The notes beneath the pieces are model-generated. The model saw nothing but the letters and a program-made list of their open reading frames with translations. It had not been told where the DNA came from and did no database searches. A DNA stretch of 64,000 bases. It comes from Blepharisma stoltei. Its lineage: Eukaryota; Ciliophora; Heterotrichea; Heterotrichida; Blepharismidae. Both the position numbers and the translations under genes were made by a program. Below are positions 39,979 to 51,569 of this stretch, piece by piece. The DNA is taken from contig CAJZBQ010000040.1 in the NCBI GenBank assembly GCA_914767885.1, positions 744,001-808,000 of the forward strand. The letters run 5' to 3'. Each line of letters starts with the position of its first letter. Position 1 is the first letter of the stretch.

Positions 39979-42900
39979 ATGGAAAGTTTGGAAAAGCACC
40001 TTTATGATGTCTTTAAGAATTTTCAAGGCTATGAACGCTCAAGCTCTGCAGAATATTACCTATCTGCTTCTGGAATTGAAGGAGTGCTTACAACAATTTA
40101 CCACGGCAGAATCCATACAGTAGGAATAGATGCTCCTTTAAATTATTCTCCCGCCTCTTGCGATGAAATAAATGGTGTGTTAGCTTGTATAGCAAAATTC
40201 AAAGAAATTGTCAGGATGGATTGTCAAGAACTAAAGAAGCCTGTTGTTTCTTTTTGGAAAATCAATATAAGTGGCAAAAATCCGTCTCAGAGAGTGCAAC
40301 AAGCTCAAGAAAATTATATATGGCAATTAATGGTAATCTTTCCCAAAAACTATACAAATTTTGATGAAGAGCCTTTGTCTAATACCTCTGAGTTAGTTTA
40401 CATGATTGATTCATCGGGTAATAATCATACTTTGCCAGGTTTGATGAAATTTTTGTTGAAAACACAAATTTCATATACAAGGTCTAATGGGATATCAAAT
40501 ACTTTTGGAGGAATATTCCCATCAGCTATAATATGCGATGCACTCAGCATTAAGCAGCACGAGAATCCCTCTCAAAGCTGACTATGGTTGATATTTAATA
40601 CAGTAATGCTGATTTCATCTAGAAATTGTAACTACTTAAATGAATTTTCAAATTTCGACGTATGCCGAACTAATAAAATATTAGCTATTTTCGAAGATTT
40701 AGGCATCAATTTCAGTAAGTGGGTAAAAATTGCTAATTTTTGAAGAACGTTTAGTTCAGAATGGTTAGAAATGATAGAAAAGGCAATTTTAACCGAGCTA
40801 CGTGTAAAATTGTCATCATGGTTAATTTTCGAAGATCAAGCAAATTTTTTAGCAAATAATTTGAACATAAACCAATTGTGTTTGCTAGTAGAGTACAAAG
40901 ACAACAACAAAGAGGATGATGCTCTCCAATTTATCTACTCATTAAGGAGAAGCCAAGAATTAGATTCTGATACCTTTAAAACTCCAAATTCCATAAGGAT
41001 AAATCAAGATGAATCGCTTACAACGCCCCAGTCAGTAATTAAGGTAAAAACAAATTGTTCCTTCGAAACTTCAAGTGCAGATTTTATACATATAGTTAGA
41101 GGCGGAAATATCTTTATTGACAAAACTATATTTATAAAGGCAATTTTAGAAAACTCTACCTATAAAATTGCTATTCTTAGGCCAAGAGGTTGGGGCAAAT
41201 CAGTGAACATGAGCATGCTCCAAGCATTTCTAAATCCTCAGATAGGCGAGTCTGAAGAATTCTCAAACTTATACTTATTTACTGGCGAAAGAAATAACGC
41301 TAATTTGGATAACTTAGACAATGAAAAGTGTAAAAACATTATGAAAATAGATGATGGAAAGTATAGAAATTTTGCAGGGACAATACCTACTATTTTATTT
41401 CGTTTTCCCGAAATTTTAACGTTAAACGCCGAAACTTCTGAAGAAATCAAGAATGAAATATCAAAAACATTACGAAAGCATATTTCTTCATATCGCCAAT
41501 ATTTAAAACCAAAAATAAGTCATTCTTCAATAAATAAAGATTTTAAGAAGCTAACACTTGAAGATTTGGACAAAATTATTGATCAGCAAAAAATAGATTT
41601 ACCTAAGGAAATGAAGTTATTTAGACTATATCTATCAGATAGCTCAAAAATAGATATATATACAGCATTGAATGATCTTGTTACCATGCTGTATATGATT
41701 CATGGTAGACATGTTATTTTTATTATAGATGACTACGATAGCATTTATAAGCAGGCAGCGGTAGATGCAAAGCATGAACAAGAAATAATATTGCTTTTAA
41801 GGCGAATGCTTTACCCACTAGTTTATTCAGACGATGATTATATTAGGAAAATAATTGTAACTGGAGTTTATTATGATCTGCTACTTACTATATTTCCTGG
41901 TCAATTTTTTGCCCCTTTTACGGTTTTAAATGAGCTTTTCTCTGACTTTTTTGGCTTTACTGAATCCGAAGTTGATGAATTACTTGAACATCATTTGGTA
42001 CAAGATTCGCACGCAAATATAGTTGAGCAGAAAAAACTGATAAAGCAATGATATGATGGGTACAGGGTTGGGAGCCAAAAAATTTACAACCCCTTTTCAA
42101 TAATGTGTTGCTTATGAAACGCTTCACTGCATAATGTAGCACCTCTCCAAACATATTGGCATAATGAAGAAGACGAAAAGATTTTCATTTCAGTATTCAA
42201 TACTATTGAATCTCATAACAAAATATTTGAAATAATGAAAGCTGGGTATCTTCGTTTAGATAGGCCAATATATCAGGACACAAGGATTAGAGATAATGTT
42301 TGTGTGCTATTTCTCTATGCTGGATACTTGACACCCCATGAAAACAAGCCAAACAACTTAGTCTATGTAGTCCCTAATAAAGAAATAAAGAGATATTTTT
42401 ATGAAAATTTGTTTACGGCATGAATCAATAAAGTGTCTAAAAATGATAATATTAATCATTTTGCATGGGTAAATAAATATATTGATTGTTTAGAGAACAA
42501 AGAACAGCTTCAAAATCTTATTCAAACTGATCTACTAGATAATATAAGCGACAATAGCAGTAAGAATGAGGCTTTTTTCCAAACTTATACAGGAGGAATA
42601 GCTCTTATAGCATTAGAGAAAGCACCGGCGCCTAAATATAAATTTCATGTAGAGAAAGCTAATCAATTCGGCAAAAAGACTGATGGAATTTTTATTCCAA
42701 TTCCTGGAGAATCCTCTACCATCATTATTCATGAACTTAAAAAATTAGAAGTTGCTCACAAAGATAAAGTTCAGGAAAGAGCTGATGATGCTCTTTGGCA
42801 GATCTACTCCAAGAAATATATGGATATTGCCTTAAGCTCGAAGGAGAGTCATTTTCGTAATGTAATTATTCGAGGCATTGTTTTTTACAGAAGCCCTTCT

Positions 42901-43218
42901 AAAGGAAATTGGGAAGTATTTATCAAGGAGCATCAATTTAGCTATCATGATGCTGTAGAGGTAGACAAATACTTTAGAACAGCAGATGGAAAAATACTGC
43001 CTCAATATTCAGTATTGTGTAGAGATAATTGCAGGATATACTCCACAGAAATGGCAAGGGATAAGCTTGGTGGCAATGATATCGACGAATTAATCGAAAA
43101 AATTATTAGTAAAGACCCAAGTTTAGCTAATATAGATAAGACATATCAAGAAGAGACATTAAAAAGAAAAATTGACCCAGGAGCTGAAGGCATAAAAAAA
43201 TTCAAAAAGGGAAAATAA
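39979..43218 (+). CDS. Large AAA-ATPase-like plus PD-(D/E)XK nuclease-type protein
   Basis: A single frame of 1080 codons with TGA as Trp throughout, no intron, no IES. Residues about 370-760 match the AAA-ATPase-like family (PF09820 type): FIDKTIFIKAIL, then PRGWGKSVNMSML as Walker A, VIFIIDDYDSIY as Walker B, FGFTESEVDELL and WYDGY...IYNPFSIM. The C-terminal part carries a PD-(D/E)XK-like core, TDGIFIP followed by IIIHELKKLE and a QIY-Y helix. The first 360 residues are unassigned. The family is abundant in bacteria and scattered in eukaryotes. Not at all like its neighbours in length or domain type, so a transferred or element-derived gene is possible. Confidence 0.85.
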
Positions 43219-43558
43219 TGGTAATAATTTTAATTGATTTACACGGTCATAAAAATCTGAAAATTAGAATCTCATAGAGAAAAAATGGGACAGTTATTTG
43301 TTTTTTCTATTAATTAAAACATTTATTTCAGCTCCGAAATGTGAAATGGAGGATAGAAGTATTTAATGAAACTGCAAAAATAATAACTCAAAATATACCT
43401 TCAGAACAGGTATGGCTCAACCTGAAACTCCCTCTAAGCATAATATACGCCTTACTCTTGCAATTTATCTTTAGAATTGCATTTAAAGTAAATAAAAACT
43501 ATTTCGGTAGCGAAAGTTAATACTTGTAACAAAAAATGAAAAAATTAAATTCAGTTAA
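43219..43558. other. AT-rich intergenic
   Basis: Nothing recognised between the AAA-like gene and the basic protein gene. Confidence 0.5.
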
Positions 43559-44155
43559 ATGCAAGGATTGAATAATTCTAATTTTTATCCAGAATTAGAC
43601 GATTGGAACAAGAAAGCCCATCGGCTTGTAGAAGATATTGAATGTACAATCAATGGGTTTTCAGATTTATTAAGCCAATCTTCAAGAAGAAACAAAGAGA
43701 ATATTGTACCGAATTGTAAAAATCATCCAATCAAAGCATCCCATTCATTGAACGAGCAATCTTTATTAGAGCAATCTACAAAATCAGACCCATTCACGGT
43801 CAAGAGAATTATAAGAGCAGGAATTGCATACTTGAAAAATTCATCTCCAAGGCCTTTAACGGATTCCTCTGAATGCATTCTTTCTAATTCTTATATCTCA
43901 GAACCTTCTTTACCATTCAGCTTCCAGCCAATCAAAGTAACAGTTAGGCGGAAAAATACTGATTCTAAAGAAAGCAAAGGATTAAAAAAGAGATCTAAAT
44001 CAGCAAAAAGATCTAATATTGAAAATAAAGATAAACCTTTGGGTTCTAAAAGGAAAGAAAATAAATCAAAAATGCCACAGAAGAGAGGAAGAAGTCTTGA
44101 TAGCTCCAAGGCTTCAATAAAGCCTTTAAGGAGTAAGAGTGCAAAGAGATCTTAA
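43559..44155 (+). CDS. Hypothetical basic protein with repeated KRSKSAKRS motif
   Basis: 198 aa, no intron. N-terminal half is neutral (WNKKAHRLVEDIE near residue 15). The last 60 residues are strongly basic, with KKRSKSAKRS and a closing LRSKSAKRS, a nuclear-localisation or microtubule-binding type tail. No family recognised. Confidence 0.65.
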   Translation: MQGLNNSNFYPELDDWNKKAHRLVEDIECTINGFSDLLSQSSRRNKENIVPNCKNHPIKASHSLNEQSLLEQSTKSDPFTVKRIIRAGIAYLKNSSPRPLTDSSECILSNSYISEPSLPFSFQPIKVTVRRKNTDSKESKGLKKRSKSAKRSNIENKDKPLGSKRKENKSKMPQKRGRSLDSSKASIKPLRSKSAKRS

Positions 44156-44310
44156 GCTTAGATATATAATAATAAATTGTAAAATTAATTTGCTTCAATA
44201 AATTAATCAATAAAATATAAAAATAAGAAATTTTGATTTGTTTTTTGACTCTGAATAATAATTTTTATAATATGTTTGTAGTTACACAATTACATCTTTT
44301 TTTATAATAA

Positions 44311-46389
44311 ATGAATCTAAACGAACTAGCTGTACCTAAAACTCCTTTTTCTACATATAGAAATAGCCGTTCTCCTTTTATGTCTAATCAAAGCCCAATT
44401 CCCAGCAACACCCTTGAAAAGCCTGCTCGATTAAGTCTTAATAAATCAGGATCTTTATCAAAGCTAGGAGGCAGCATAGTTTCAAGTCCAAGCCCTCGCC
44501 CTCGCCCTCAAGATTTAAACTCTGTAACTATGAGAAAACCAGCCCTCAGTACTTCTCAAAGTATTCAAAATCTTGATAACATCACCATTCTTGATACATT
44601 TCAAAGTAACCAGCTTCCTCCAATTCACGAATCTAATCTTTCAGGCCCAGCATTTAAAGGAGTTCCTACTCACCGAACAATTTTCCTTGACAAGCGTGCA
44701 TCTCCATTACTAAATGTAGGCTATGGCGGTGTAGAAAAGCCTCATTTTGACTTAAATCCTTTATATACAAGTACTCATTACAGAGAACGCCAAGTAGCAC
44801 CAATCGCGCCTCCTCGTGAAAAAATCAGAGCGATATTTGCCATTTACTATTTAGGAAGAGGCTTTAACGCAGTAACTAATACCTTTGGAAGGCCAAATGG
44901 TCTTGGGATCCTCTTATCCCCTGACTTATGTTTGACTACTCATTCAGTTCTCCCTGATGAAGAATCTGCTAAAAATTCATATGCACAATTCAGAGATAGC
45001 GAAGTTTTTAAATTTGACCCTCAAAGGTGTTTTGTGACATCGAGCAATCATGAGTTTACGCTGGTGGCATTCCAATCTCAATCTGGAAATGCTTTACAGT
45101 ATTTTAAGCCAATTCACATTACAGAGCCATTGTCTCTTCATATTGAAGATGCAGTTGCTTTTTTCCCATATGATGCACATGCTGTAAAAAAAGTAGCAGC
45201 AATTGAAAAAAATTATTTTACTTTTACGTCAGGTAAAAAAGAAGATTTATTGCCGGGGACTGCAGTGTTTTCGTCCACGTGGGTATTCCAAGGGATGTAT
45301 ATAAGGTCAAGTTCTCATATAAATGTGGCGAACCGAATGGAACATATTTTGGCTTATTTAGAATCAATATTATCTATATATCCAAATAGCTTATTAGAGC
45401 AGTTTTTACATCTAGATCATATGGGATTTTTAGAGCAGTTTCATGATAGATATTTATATTATTTTGAATGGCATGGGAGAAATACATGAAGATATGATTT
45501 AGATTTAGGGGAATGGGCACATGTAACCCTCAGAGGTTTAGAAAATTTAGAAAATTCTGCTAAAAATTGGACTTATAATTGAAACTCAAGGCTTGTTTAT
45601 CTTCCTGATATGTCAATTCTAATAATTGGTGGCAAATCCAAGCAAACAGGCGCAGAAACTAATGAAGTTTGGCTATTTTCTCCTGCGAAATACAACACAT
45701 TGAAGAAAATGACTTCTATGATAACTGCAAGAGAAAGCTGTGCTTGTGTGTACATTGAGAACTATGTATATGTTTTTGGGGGAAAACCATATCTTCAAAC
45801 TTGTGAAAGATTATCTCTTGCAAGCCAAAGATGGACTGAGATCACTCCTATGTATTATGCAAGATATGAGGCAACAGCTTGCCCAGCATTGGACTCTACA
45901 CATATTTTTGTATTTGGAGGAGGACCTATGAATCCATCTGGAAATACAATTGAATCATACTCAATAAAACAAAATCAATGGCAATTACTTCCTGTAACTA
46001 TGCCTAGACCTCTGGTAAAGCTTGCTGTTTTTCCCATTACGAATAGAAAAATCGCTATTTTGGGCGGCCATGGATCTCATTGAGTTTATTTAATGTATAT
46101 TGAAGATTTATTAGATCAGCAAGGATATACGTATAAAATAGAAGACTGTATGAAACCTTTGGACGAAACATTGGAAACAGTATGGCCTGTAGCCTATTGT
46201 AGAAGAAACAATAAACTATATATGCTAAATCTCAATCGAAGTGGATATACAGGGGTAACTCCTGGTGTCGTCGAATATCCTTTAGAATATTTCGACATGG
46301 GCCAAGCACTAGATCGTGATATGGATATCTTTTCTACTTCCAAGCCTGGAAGAGTGCAAACTCCTATATCTTTACAAAGATTAATGTAA
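44311..46389 (+). CDS. Degenerate trypsin-fold plus kelch-repeat protein
   Basis: One frame of 692 aa with TGA as Trp at 45487, 45580 and 46081. The first 160 residues are Ser/Pro-rich and disordered. Residues about 170-350 resemble a trypsin-like fold: GLGILLSPDLCLTTHSVL carries the His position, NHEFTLVAF the Asp position and LLPGTAVFSS the GxSGG position, where the nucleophile Ser and likely the Asp are lost. The C-terminal part has kelch strands (ILIIGGKSKQTG, VYVFGGKPYLQTCER, IFVFGGGPMNPSG, IAILGGHGSH). I infer a non-catalytic scaffold or binding protein. Confidence 0.72.
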
Positions 46390-46432
46390 AATAAAATTGA
46401 TATGAAATTTTTAATAAAAATATTGTAAAAAA

Positions 46433-48544
46433 ATGAGAAAGAAACAAGATCTATTAAATGCATGAGGAGAAGATTTTTGAAAAAGGCATTTTGGAGTGTT
46501 TAACTTTTTAAGATGATGCTTTTTCAAAAGTATTGATATGCTTGATGATAAATTCAAAAATCCAGAATTAACTATGGTTCTAGCTGGGATATTTTTGCTT
46601 ACTCTTCCCTCCTCCGTGAGCGAACAAAACTATTGAAATAACCTATTTTTTGCCCAAAAATCCACCCTCCGTAAGCCAACAAAATTTTTTAGGAAAATTT
46701 TTGATATATTAGTGATAATTAGTATAATAAAATATCTAGCTAATTTTTGTTAATTTTAACAATTGCATTTTAAAACATAAATTATCCAAAATTAATATAT
46801 ATTTGCTTCTCATTTCCTAAAATTTGGAATTTTTTTAAATTTTTAAAAAAAAATTTACTCTAAAATCTATAAATAAATAAATTATGCATTATCGCGCTCT
46901 AAGCGCCTTAATGTTTTATTCTTCATGATATTTTTAACAAAAATTTTAGCACCAGCATCTCATTCAACCTCAACTCCTTCTTCATTACTAAAATTTATAT
47001 ATAAATTTTAAAAAAAAAAATTAGCATCCCTCCTCAAGTGAACAAAATCTTTTTTTTCACTCACAGAGGGGGAGCTAATATAAATTTAAATGTCCTAGGA
47101 AGTGTTACCTTAGGAGAGATCTGCTATCAATATCAAGAAGTAATAAGAAATTCAGGAACTTGTAAGCCAATTACCAGCAGCATTAAATCTGAGGAATCCA
47201 TTTTCAGTGTATGTGAACTGATTTTATATTTTGTTCTTTGTTGGGAATCTTAAATCTTCTCCGTTTATATTGACCCTGTGTTGTGCATTGTTTCATACAT
47301 ATGATACAATTATCAAATTAATTGATACATCTTTTTGCCCACCTCAATCAAATACGGGAAGATTTAATGGGCTTTTACTTTGAGCTGCCTATAGATCTTT
47401 TATGAACTGCTGAGCTTTAATATATTGGCTTGCAATTGTAATTTTGCCTAAAAGACTTAGCAAGAAATTTCAATTAAGTGAGCTACTTAGCATAAATCAT
47501 ATATTGTGCAAAATTTTATTCTGAAATAAAGCGAAAAAGACAAAGGAAATTTTAACAACACCTTTCAAAATGCCATTCAGAATTAGAGCATCAGCTGTGT
47601 TCTCTGTTTTCGCAATATTGGTAGACATCTGCGTTGTAAAATATATGCAGTATATGTTACTTTCTTATTCAATTTATTATTTAACTGATGAATTAAGATC
47701 ATATAGAGATTATTTGAAGACTCAGCCAGGAAACGATATATTTATCATCCTGTATTTACAAGAAACACACATTGTTACTGTTTCAGAAGGAATCAACTTA
47801 CTTAGTATTGTAATAAGATGCTTAGAGCCAATTTTCCCATGCATTGCTATATCTCTTATTATCGGATCAATTGTCGCATTATATTCTATAGTCTTAATGC
47901 TTTTTAGATACAAACAATATATGCTCATAATTGTCAATGAGCCAGAAAACAGAGAGTTTTTAAAGCGAATTTGAAGATTCCCAAGTTATTTAGCTATATT
48001 TTTCCCATGTATCTAATATTTAGCTCAATTTGTAATGAATATTTCTTTTCTTCACATAACTTTTTCATTTGTATTATCTAGTTTCCTTTATGCATTTACT
48101 ATATTTTTTATGTTTACAGATGTTTTTGCATATATTATGAGCAAGCCTTTACAGTTTTGGCTGGTTTTAGCCATTTTATTTTGAGGGTAAACTTAACTCA
48201 GATTAATTTATTTTCCTCATCTTGTTGAAAAAGATAGGACAGTAAAGAATAAAATGTATTTTTGCTTATGGGATAGCTGATTTTTATTTGCTGGATATAC
48301 GAGCTCAATTATTATTGGCATCTTCAGATATTTTTTCGGAGCAGGGATTGCTTTATTTCTAGGGTTTAGAGCTCACATTAGTAATATGGCACCTCCATTT
48401 GATAGATTGGATGCGCTTTATCGGAGTTTTTACGGATCTATTACTATGCATTGCATTATTCTAGGAATTATGCCAACAAAAGAGGAGTTACTAGAAATAG
48501 CAAATGCCACAAGAGACAAAGGTCCTGCTAAAATAATCCTTTAA
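46433..48544 (+). CDS. STRA6-like multi-pass membrane protein, array copy 1
   Basis: ATG 46433 to TAA 48542-48544. Introns 47162-47177 (16 nt), 47636-47650, 48009-48023 and 48187-48201 (15 nt each), IES 46600-47075; 1575 nt remain, 524 aa. About nine hydrophobic segments. Start motif WGEDFWKRHFG; closing region WDSWFLF, GFRAHISNM, DRLDALYRSFYGSITMHC, reminiscent of the end of STRA6-type retinol transporters. The family assignment is by pattern only. First of six tandem copies and nearly identical to copy 2. The second intron contains no stop, but stop-containing introns in copies 4 to 6 at the same place argue it is spliced. Confidence 0.8.
46600..47075. mobile_element. IES (TA-bounded, 476 bp) in array copy 1
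   Basis: TA at 46600-46601 and 47076-47077. Ends TActcttccctcctccgtgag and 'cactcacagagggggagcTA' are inverted. Copies 2 and 3 lack it at the same site, which proves the boundaries: AGIFL|LNINLN. It also contains internal 'gtgagcgaacaaaac' and 'gtaagccaacaaaatttttt' blocks, so an element may be nested. Confidence 0.92.
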
Positions 48545-48961
48545 TTGAATAAATTTTACTTTCTGTTTTATTTTGAAATTAATATTATTGTCTGGCTATT
48601 CTTAATAATTCAATCTAAAATAATTACCAGTACACTCATATTTTAAGTATTTATGGATAGTTAAGAAATCTAAGTAACTATTAAATTTAGAGGCTATCTG
48701 AAAGCACTGTTCGAGCTATCTATAATAACTTAGTGTATTAAAACTTTATCGTCACTATTGTAGAAGAAAGTCTAAAAATTTAGAAATCCAATAGTCTCAA
48801 ATTCTTTATAATATTTTGGTGTTATTTCTGATCTGCTCCCACGGGCCAAAAATGGGTTTCCACGCGAAATTTAAGGATTTTTCACGCGTGAAATCCATCT
48901 TTGGCTCGTGAGAGCAGATCAGAAATTTAAGCAACTGAGTATATAAAAATATTGTAAAGAA
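48545..48961. other. Intergenic between array copies 1 and 2, with palindrome
   Basis: AT spacer containing the 103-bp palindrome 48824-48926; otherwise nothing recognised. Confidence 0.5.
48824..48926. repeat. Palindromic MITE-like repeat (103 bp)
   Basis: atttctgatctgctcccacg at the left is mirrored by the complement of 'gagcagatcagaaat' at the right; the inner arms are 'cacgcgaaat' and 'ttcacgcgtg'. The arms diverge at a few positions. No TA at the exact ends. It is absent from the other gaps of the array. Confidence 0.65.
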
Positions 48962-50920
48962 ATGAGAAATAAGCAAGATCTATTAAATTCGTGAGGAAAA
49001 GATTTTTGAAAAAGGCATTTTGGAGTGTTTAACTTTTTAAGATGATGCTTTTTTAAAAGCATTGACATGATCGATGATAAGTTCAGAAACCCTGAATTAA
49101 CTATGATCTTGGCTGGAATATTTTTGCATAATATAAATTTAAATGCCCTAGGAAGTGTTACCTTAGGAGAGATCTGTTATCAATATCAAGAAGTAATAAG
49201 AAATTCAGGAACTTGCAAATCAATTGCCAGCAGCTTTAAGTTTAAGGAATCCGTTTTCAATGTATGTGAACTGATTTTATATTTTGTTCTTTGTTGGAAA
49301 TCTTAAATCTTCACCGTTTGCTCTGACTGTGATATGTGCATTGTTTCATACATATGATACAATTATCAGATTAATTGATACATCTTTTTGCCCACCTCGA
49401 TCTAATACGGGAAGATTTAATGGACTTTTTCTTTGAGCTGTTTATAGATCTTTTATGAACTGCTGAGCTTTAGTATATTGGCTTGCAATTATAATGCTGC
49501 CTAAAAGACTTAGCAAGAAATTTCAATTAAGTAAGCTGCTTCGCATAAATCATATTTTGTGCAAAATTCTATTTTGAAATAAAGCCAAAAAGACAAAGAA
49601 AATTTTAGCAACACCTTTCAAAATACCTTTCAGAATTAGAGCATCAGCTGTTTTCTCTGTTTTAGCAACATTAGTTGATATCTGCGTTGTAAAATATATG
49701 CAGCATATGCTATTTTCTTATTCAATTATATATTTAACAGAAGAGTTAAGAAAACATAGAAATTACTTGAAGACACAGCCAGGAATCGACATATTTATCA
49801 TGTTTTATTTACAAGAAACACACATTGTTACTGTTTCAGAGGGAATTGACTTACTTAGTATTGTAATAAGATGCTTACCTTCCCTCCGTGAGCGAACAAA
49901 ACCATTGGAAAAATTCCTATTTTTGATCAAAAAATCCACCCAGATAGCACACCAGAATTTTTTTTATATAAGTAATTATTATTATATTGAAATCTCTAGC
50001 AAATCCTGTTTAATTTTAAGCAAATTGCTTTTAAAACATAAAAATTACAAATTAAATATATATATTTACTTTCCAATATTGCTAATTGAAATTTCAAAAA
50101 AAATTACTATAAAATTTATATATATAAATTTTTTAAAAAAAAAATTAACCCCTTCTATGGGCGAATAAAATATTTTTCCTGCTCAAAAGGGTGGAAATTA
50201 GAACCGATTTTCCCATGCATTGCTATTTCTCTTATTATCGCATCAATTGCTGCATTATATTCTATAGGCTTAATGCTTTTTAGATACAAACAATATATGC
50301 TCATAATTGTCAATGAGCCCGAAAACAGAGAGTTTTTAAAGCGAGTTTGAAGATTCCCAAGTTATTTAGCTATATTTTTCCCATGTATCTAATATTTAGC
50401 TCAATTTGTAATGAATACTGCTTTTCTTCACATAACGTTTTCCTTTGTATTATCTAGTTTCCTTTATGCATTTACTATATTTTTTATGTTTACAGATGTT
50501 TTTGCATATATTATGAGCAAGCCTTTACAGTTTTGGCTGGTTTTAGCCATTTTATTTTGAGGGTAAACTTAACTCAGATTAATTTATTTTCCTCATCTTG
50601 TTGAAAATGATAGGACAGTAAAGAATAAAATGTATTTTTGCTTATGGGATAGCTGATTTTTATTTGCTGGATATACGAGCTCAATTATTATTGGCGTCTT
50701 CAGATATTTTTTCGGAGCAGGGATTGCTTTATTTCTAGGGTTTAGAGCTCACATTAGTAATATGGCACCTCCATTTGATAGATTGGATGCGCTTTATCGG
50801 AGTTTTTACGGATCTATTACTATGCATTGCATTATTCTAGGAATTATGCCAACAAAAGAGGAGTTACTAGAAATAGCAAATGCCACAAGAGACAAAGGTC
50901 CTGCTAAAATAATCCTTTAA
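48962..50920 (+). CDS. STRA6-like multi-pass membrane protein, array copy 2 (GC-AG intron)
   Basis: ATG 48962 to TAA 50918-50920. Introns 49215-49230, 49689-49703, 50385-50399, 50563-50577; IES 49876-50198. 1575 nt remain, the same as copy 1. The first intron starts gcaaatc where copies 1 and 3 have gtaag, so it is either a GC-AG intron or a mutation that would shift the frame. 'gtttgaagattccc' (TGA) is Trp as in copy 1. The 3' half is almost identical to copy 1 (recent duplication or conversion). Confidence 0.72.
49876..50198. mobile_element. IES (TA-bounded, 323 bp) in array copy 2
   Basis: TA at 49876-49877 and 50199-50200. The left end TAccttccctccgtgagcgaa is of the 'gtgagcgaac' type; the right end is 'ctgctcaaaagggtggaaatTA'. 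Copy 1 reads straight through the site (IRCL|EPIFPC). Confidence 0.9.
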
Positions 50921-51264
50921 TTGAATAAATTTTACTTTCTGTTGCGAAAAGAATATAAGTTTTGATTTTGAAATTGATTTTATTTTCTTGTATTCTTAAA
51001 ATTAAATCTGTAATATAAACTGATATTTTAAGTAGTTTATGGATAGTCAAGAATCCGAAGTCAACTGTTAAATTTAGAGGCCATCTGGAAGCACTTTTTG
51101 TTCTGAATTGTTATCGTTTTTTTGCAGAGGAAAATTTAGGAATCCAATCGTCTTTAGGGCAAATTATCTCTCCAATACAATATAAATATATAGAACTATA
51201 TTAAAAGATAGAAAAGCCATATACCTTTACAAATAAGTCAAAATATATTAAAATATGAAATTCT
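50921..51264. other. AT-rich spacer between array copies 2 and 3
   Basis: No frame, RNA gene or inverted-repeat ends recognised before the IES that starts at 51265. Confidence 0.45.
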
Positions 51265-51547
51265 TACTCCCTCAAATAAACTAACAAAACCATTAGAAAA
51301 ATCCTTATTTTTTGGAGAAAAAAATTTTATGAAAAATATTTCGATATATAGAAGTGAAAATTTTTATAAGGAAATCATTTGCAAATTTAAACAATTTGCA
51401 TTTTTAAGCATAAATACAAATTAAATTAATTTTTACTTTTCATTTCTAAAACAAATTTTAATATAAATTTATATATATAAATTTGTAAAAAAAAAAAATC
51501 AATCTCTCTTCATCAACAAAATTTTTTATTCTCTCACTGATAGGAGC
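51265..51547. mobile_element. Intergenic IES-like element (TA-bounded, 283 bp)
   Basis: TA at 51265-51266 and 51548-51549; ends TActccctcaaataaac and 'ctctcactgataggagcTA'. It lies just before the start of array copy 3. The interior resembles other 'gtgagcgaac' IESs ('tttttggagaaaaaa', 'gatatatagaagtgaaaa'). No frame test is possible. Confidence 0.65.
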
Positions 51548-51569
51548 TAATAAAAAATATTGTAAAGAA

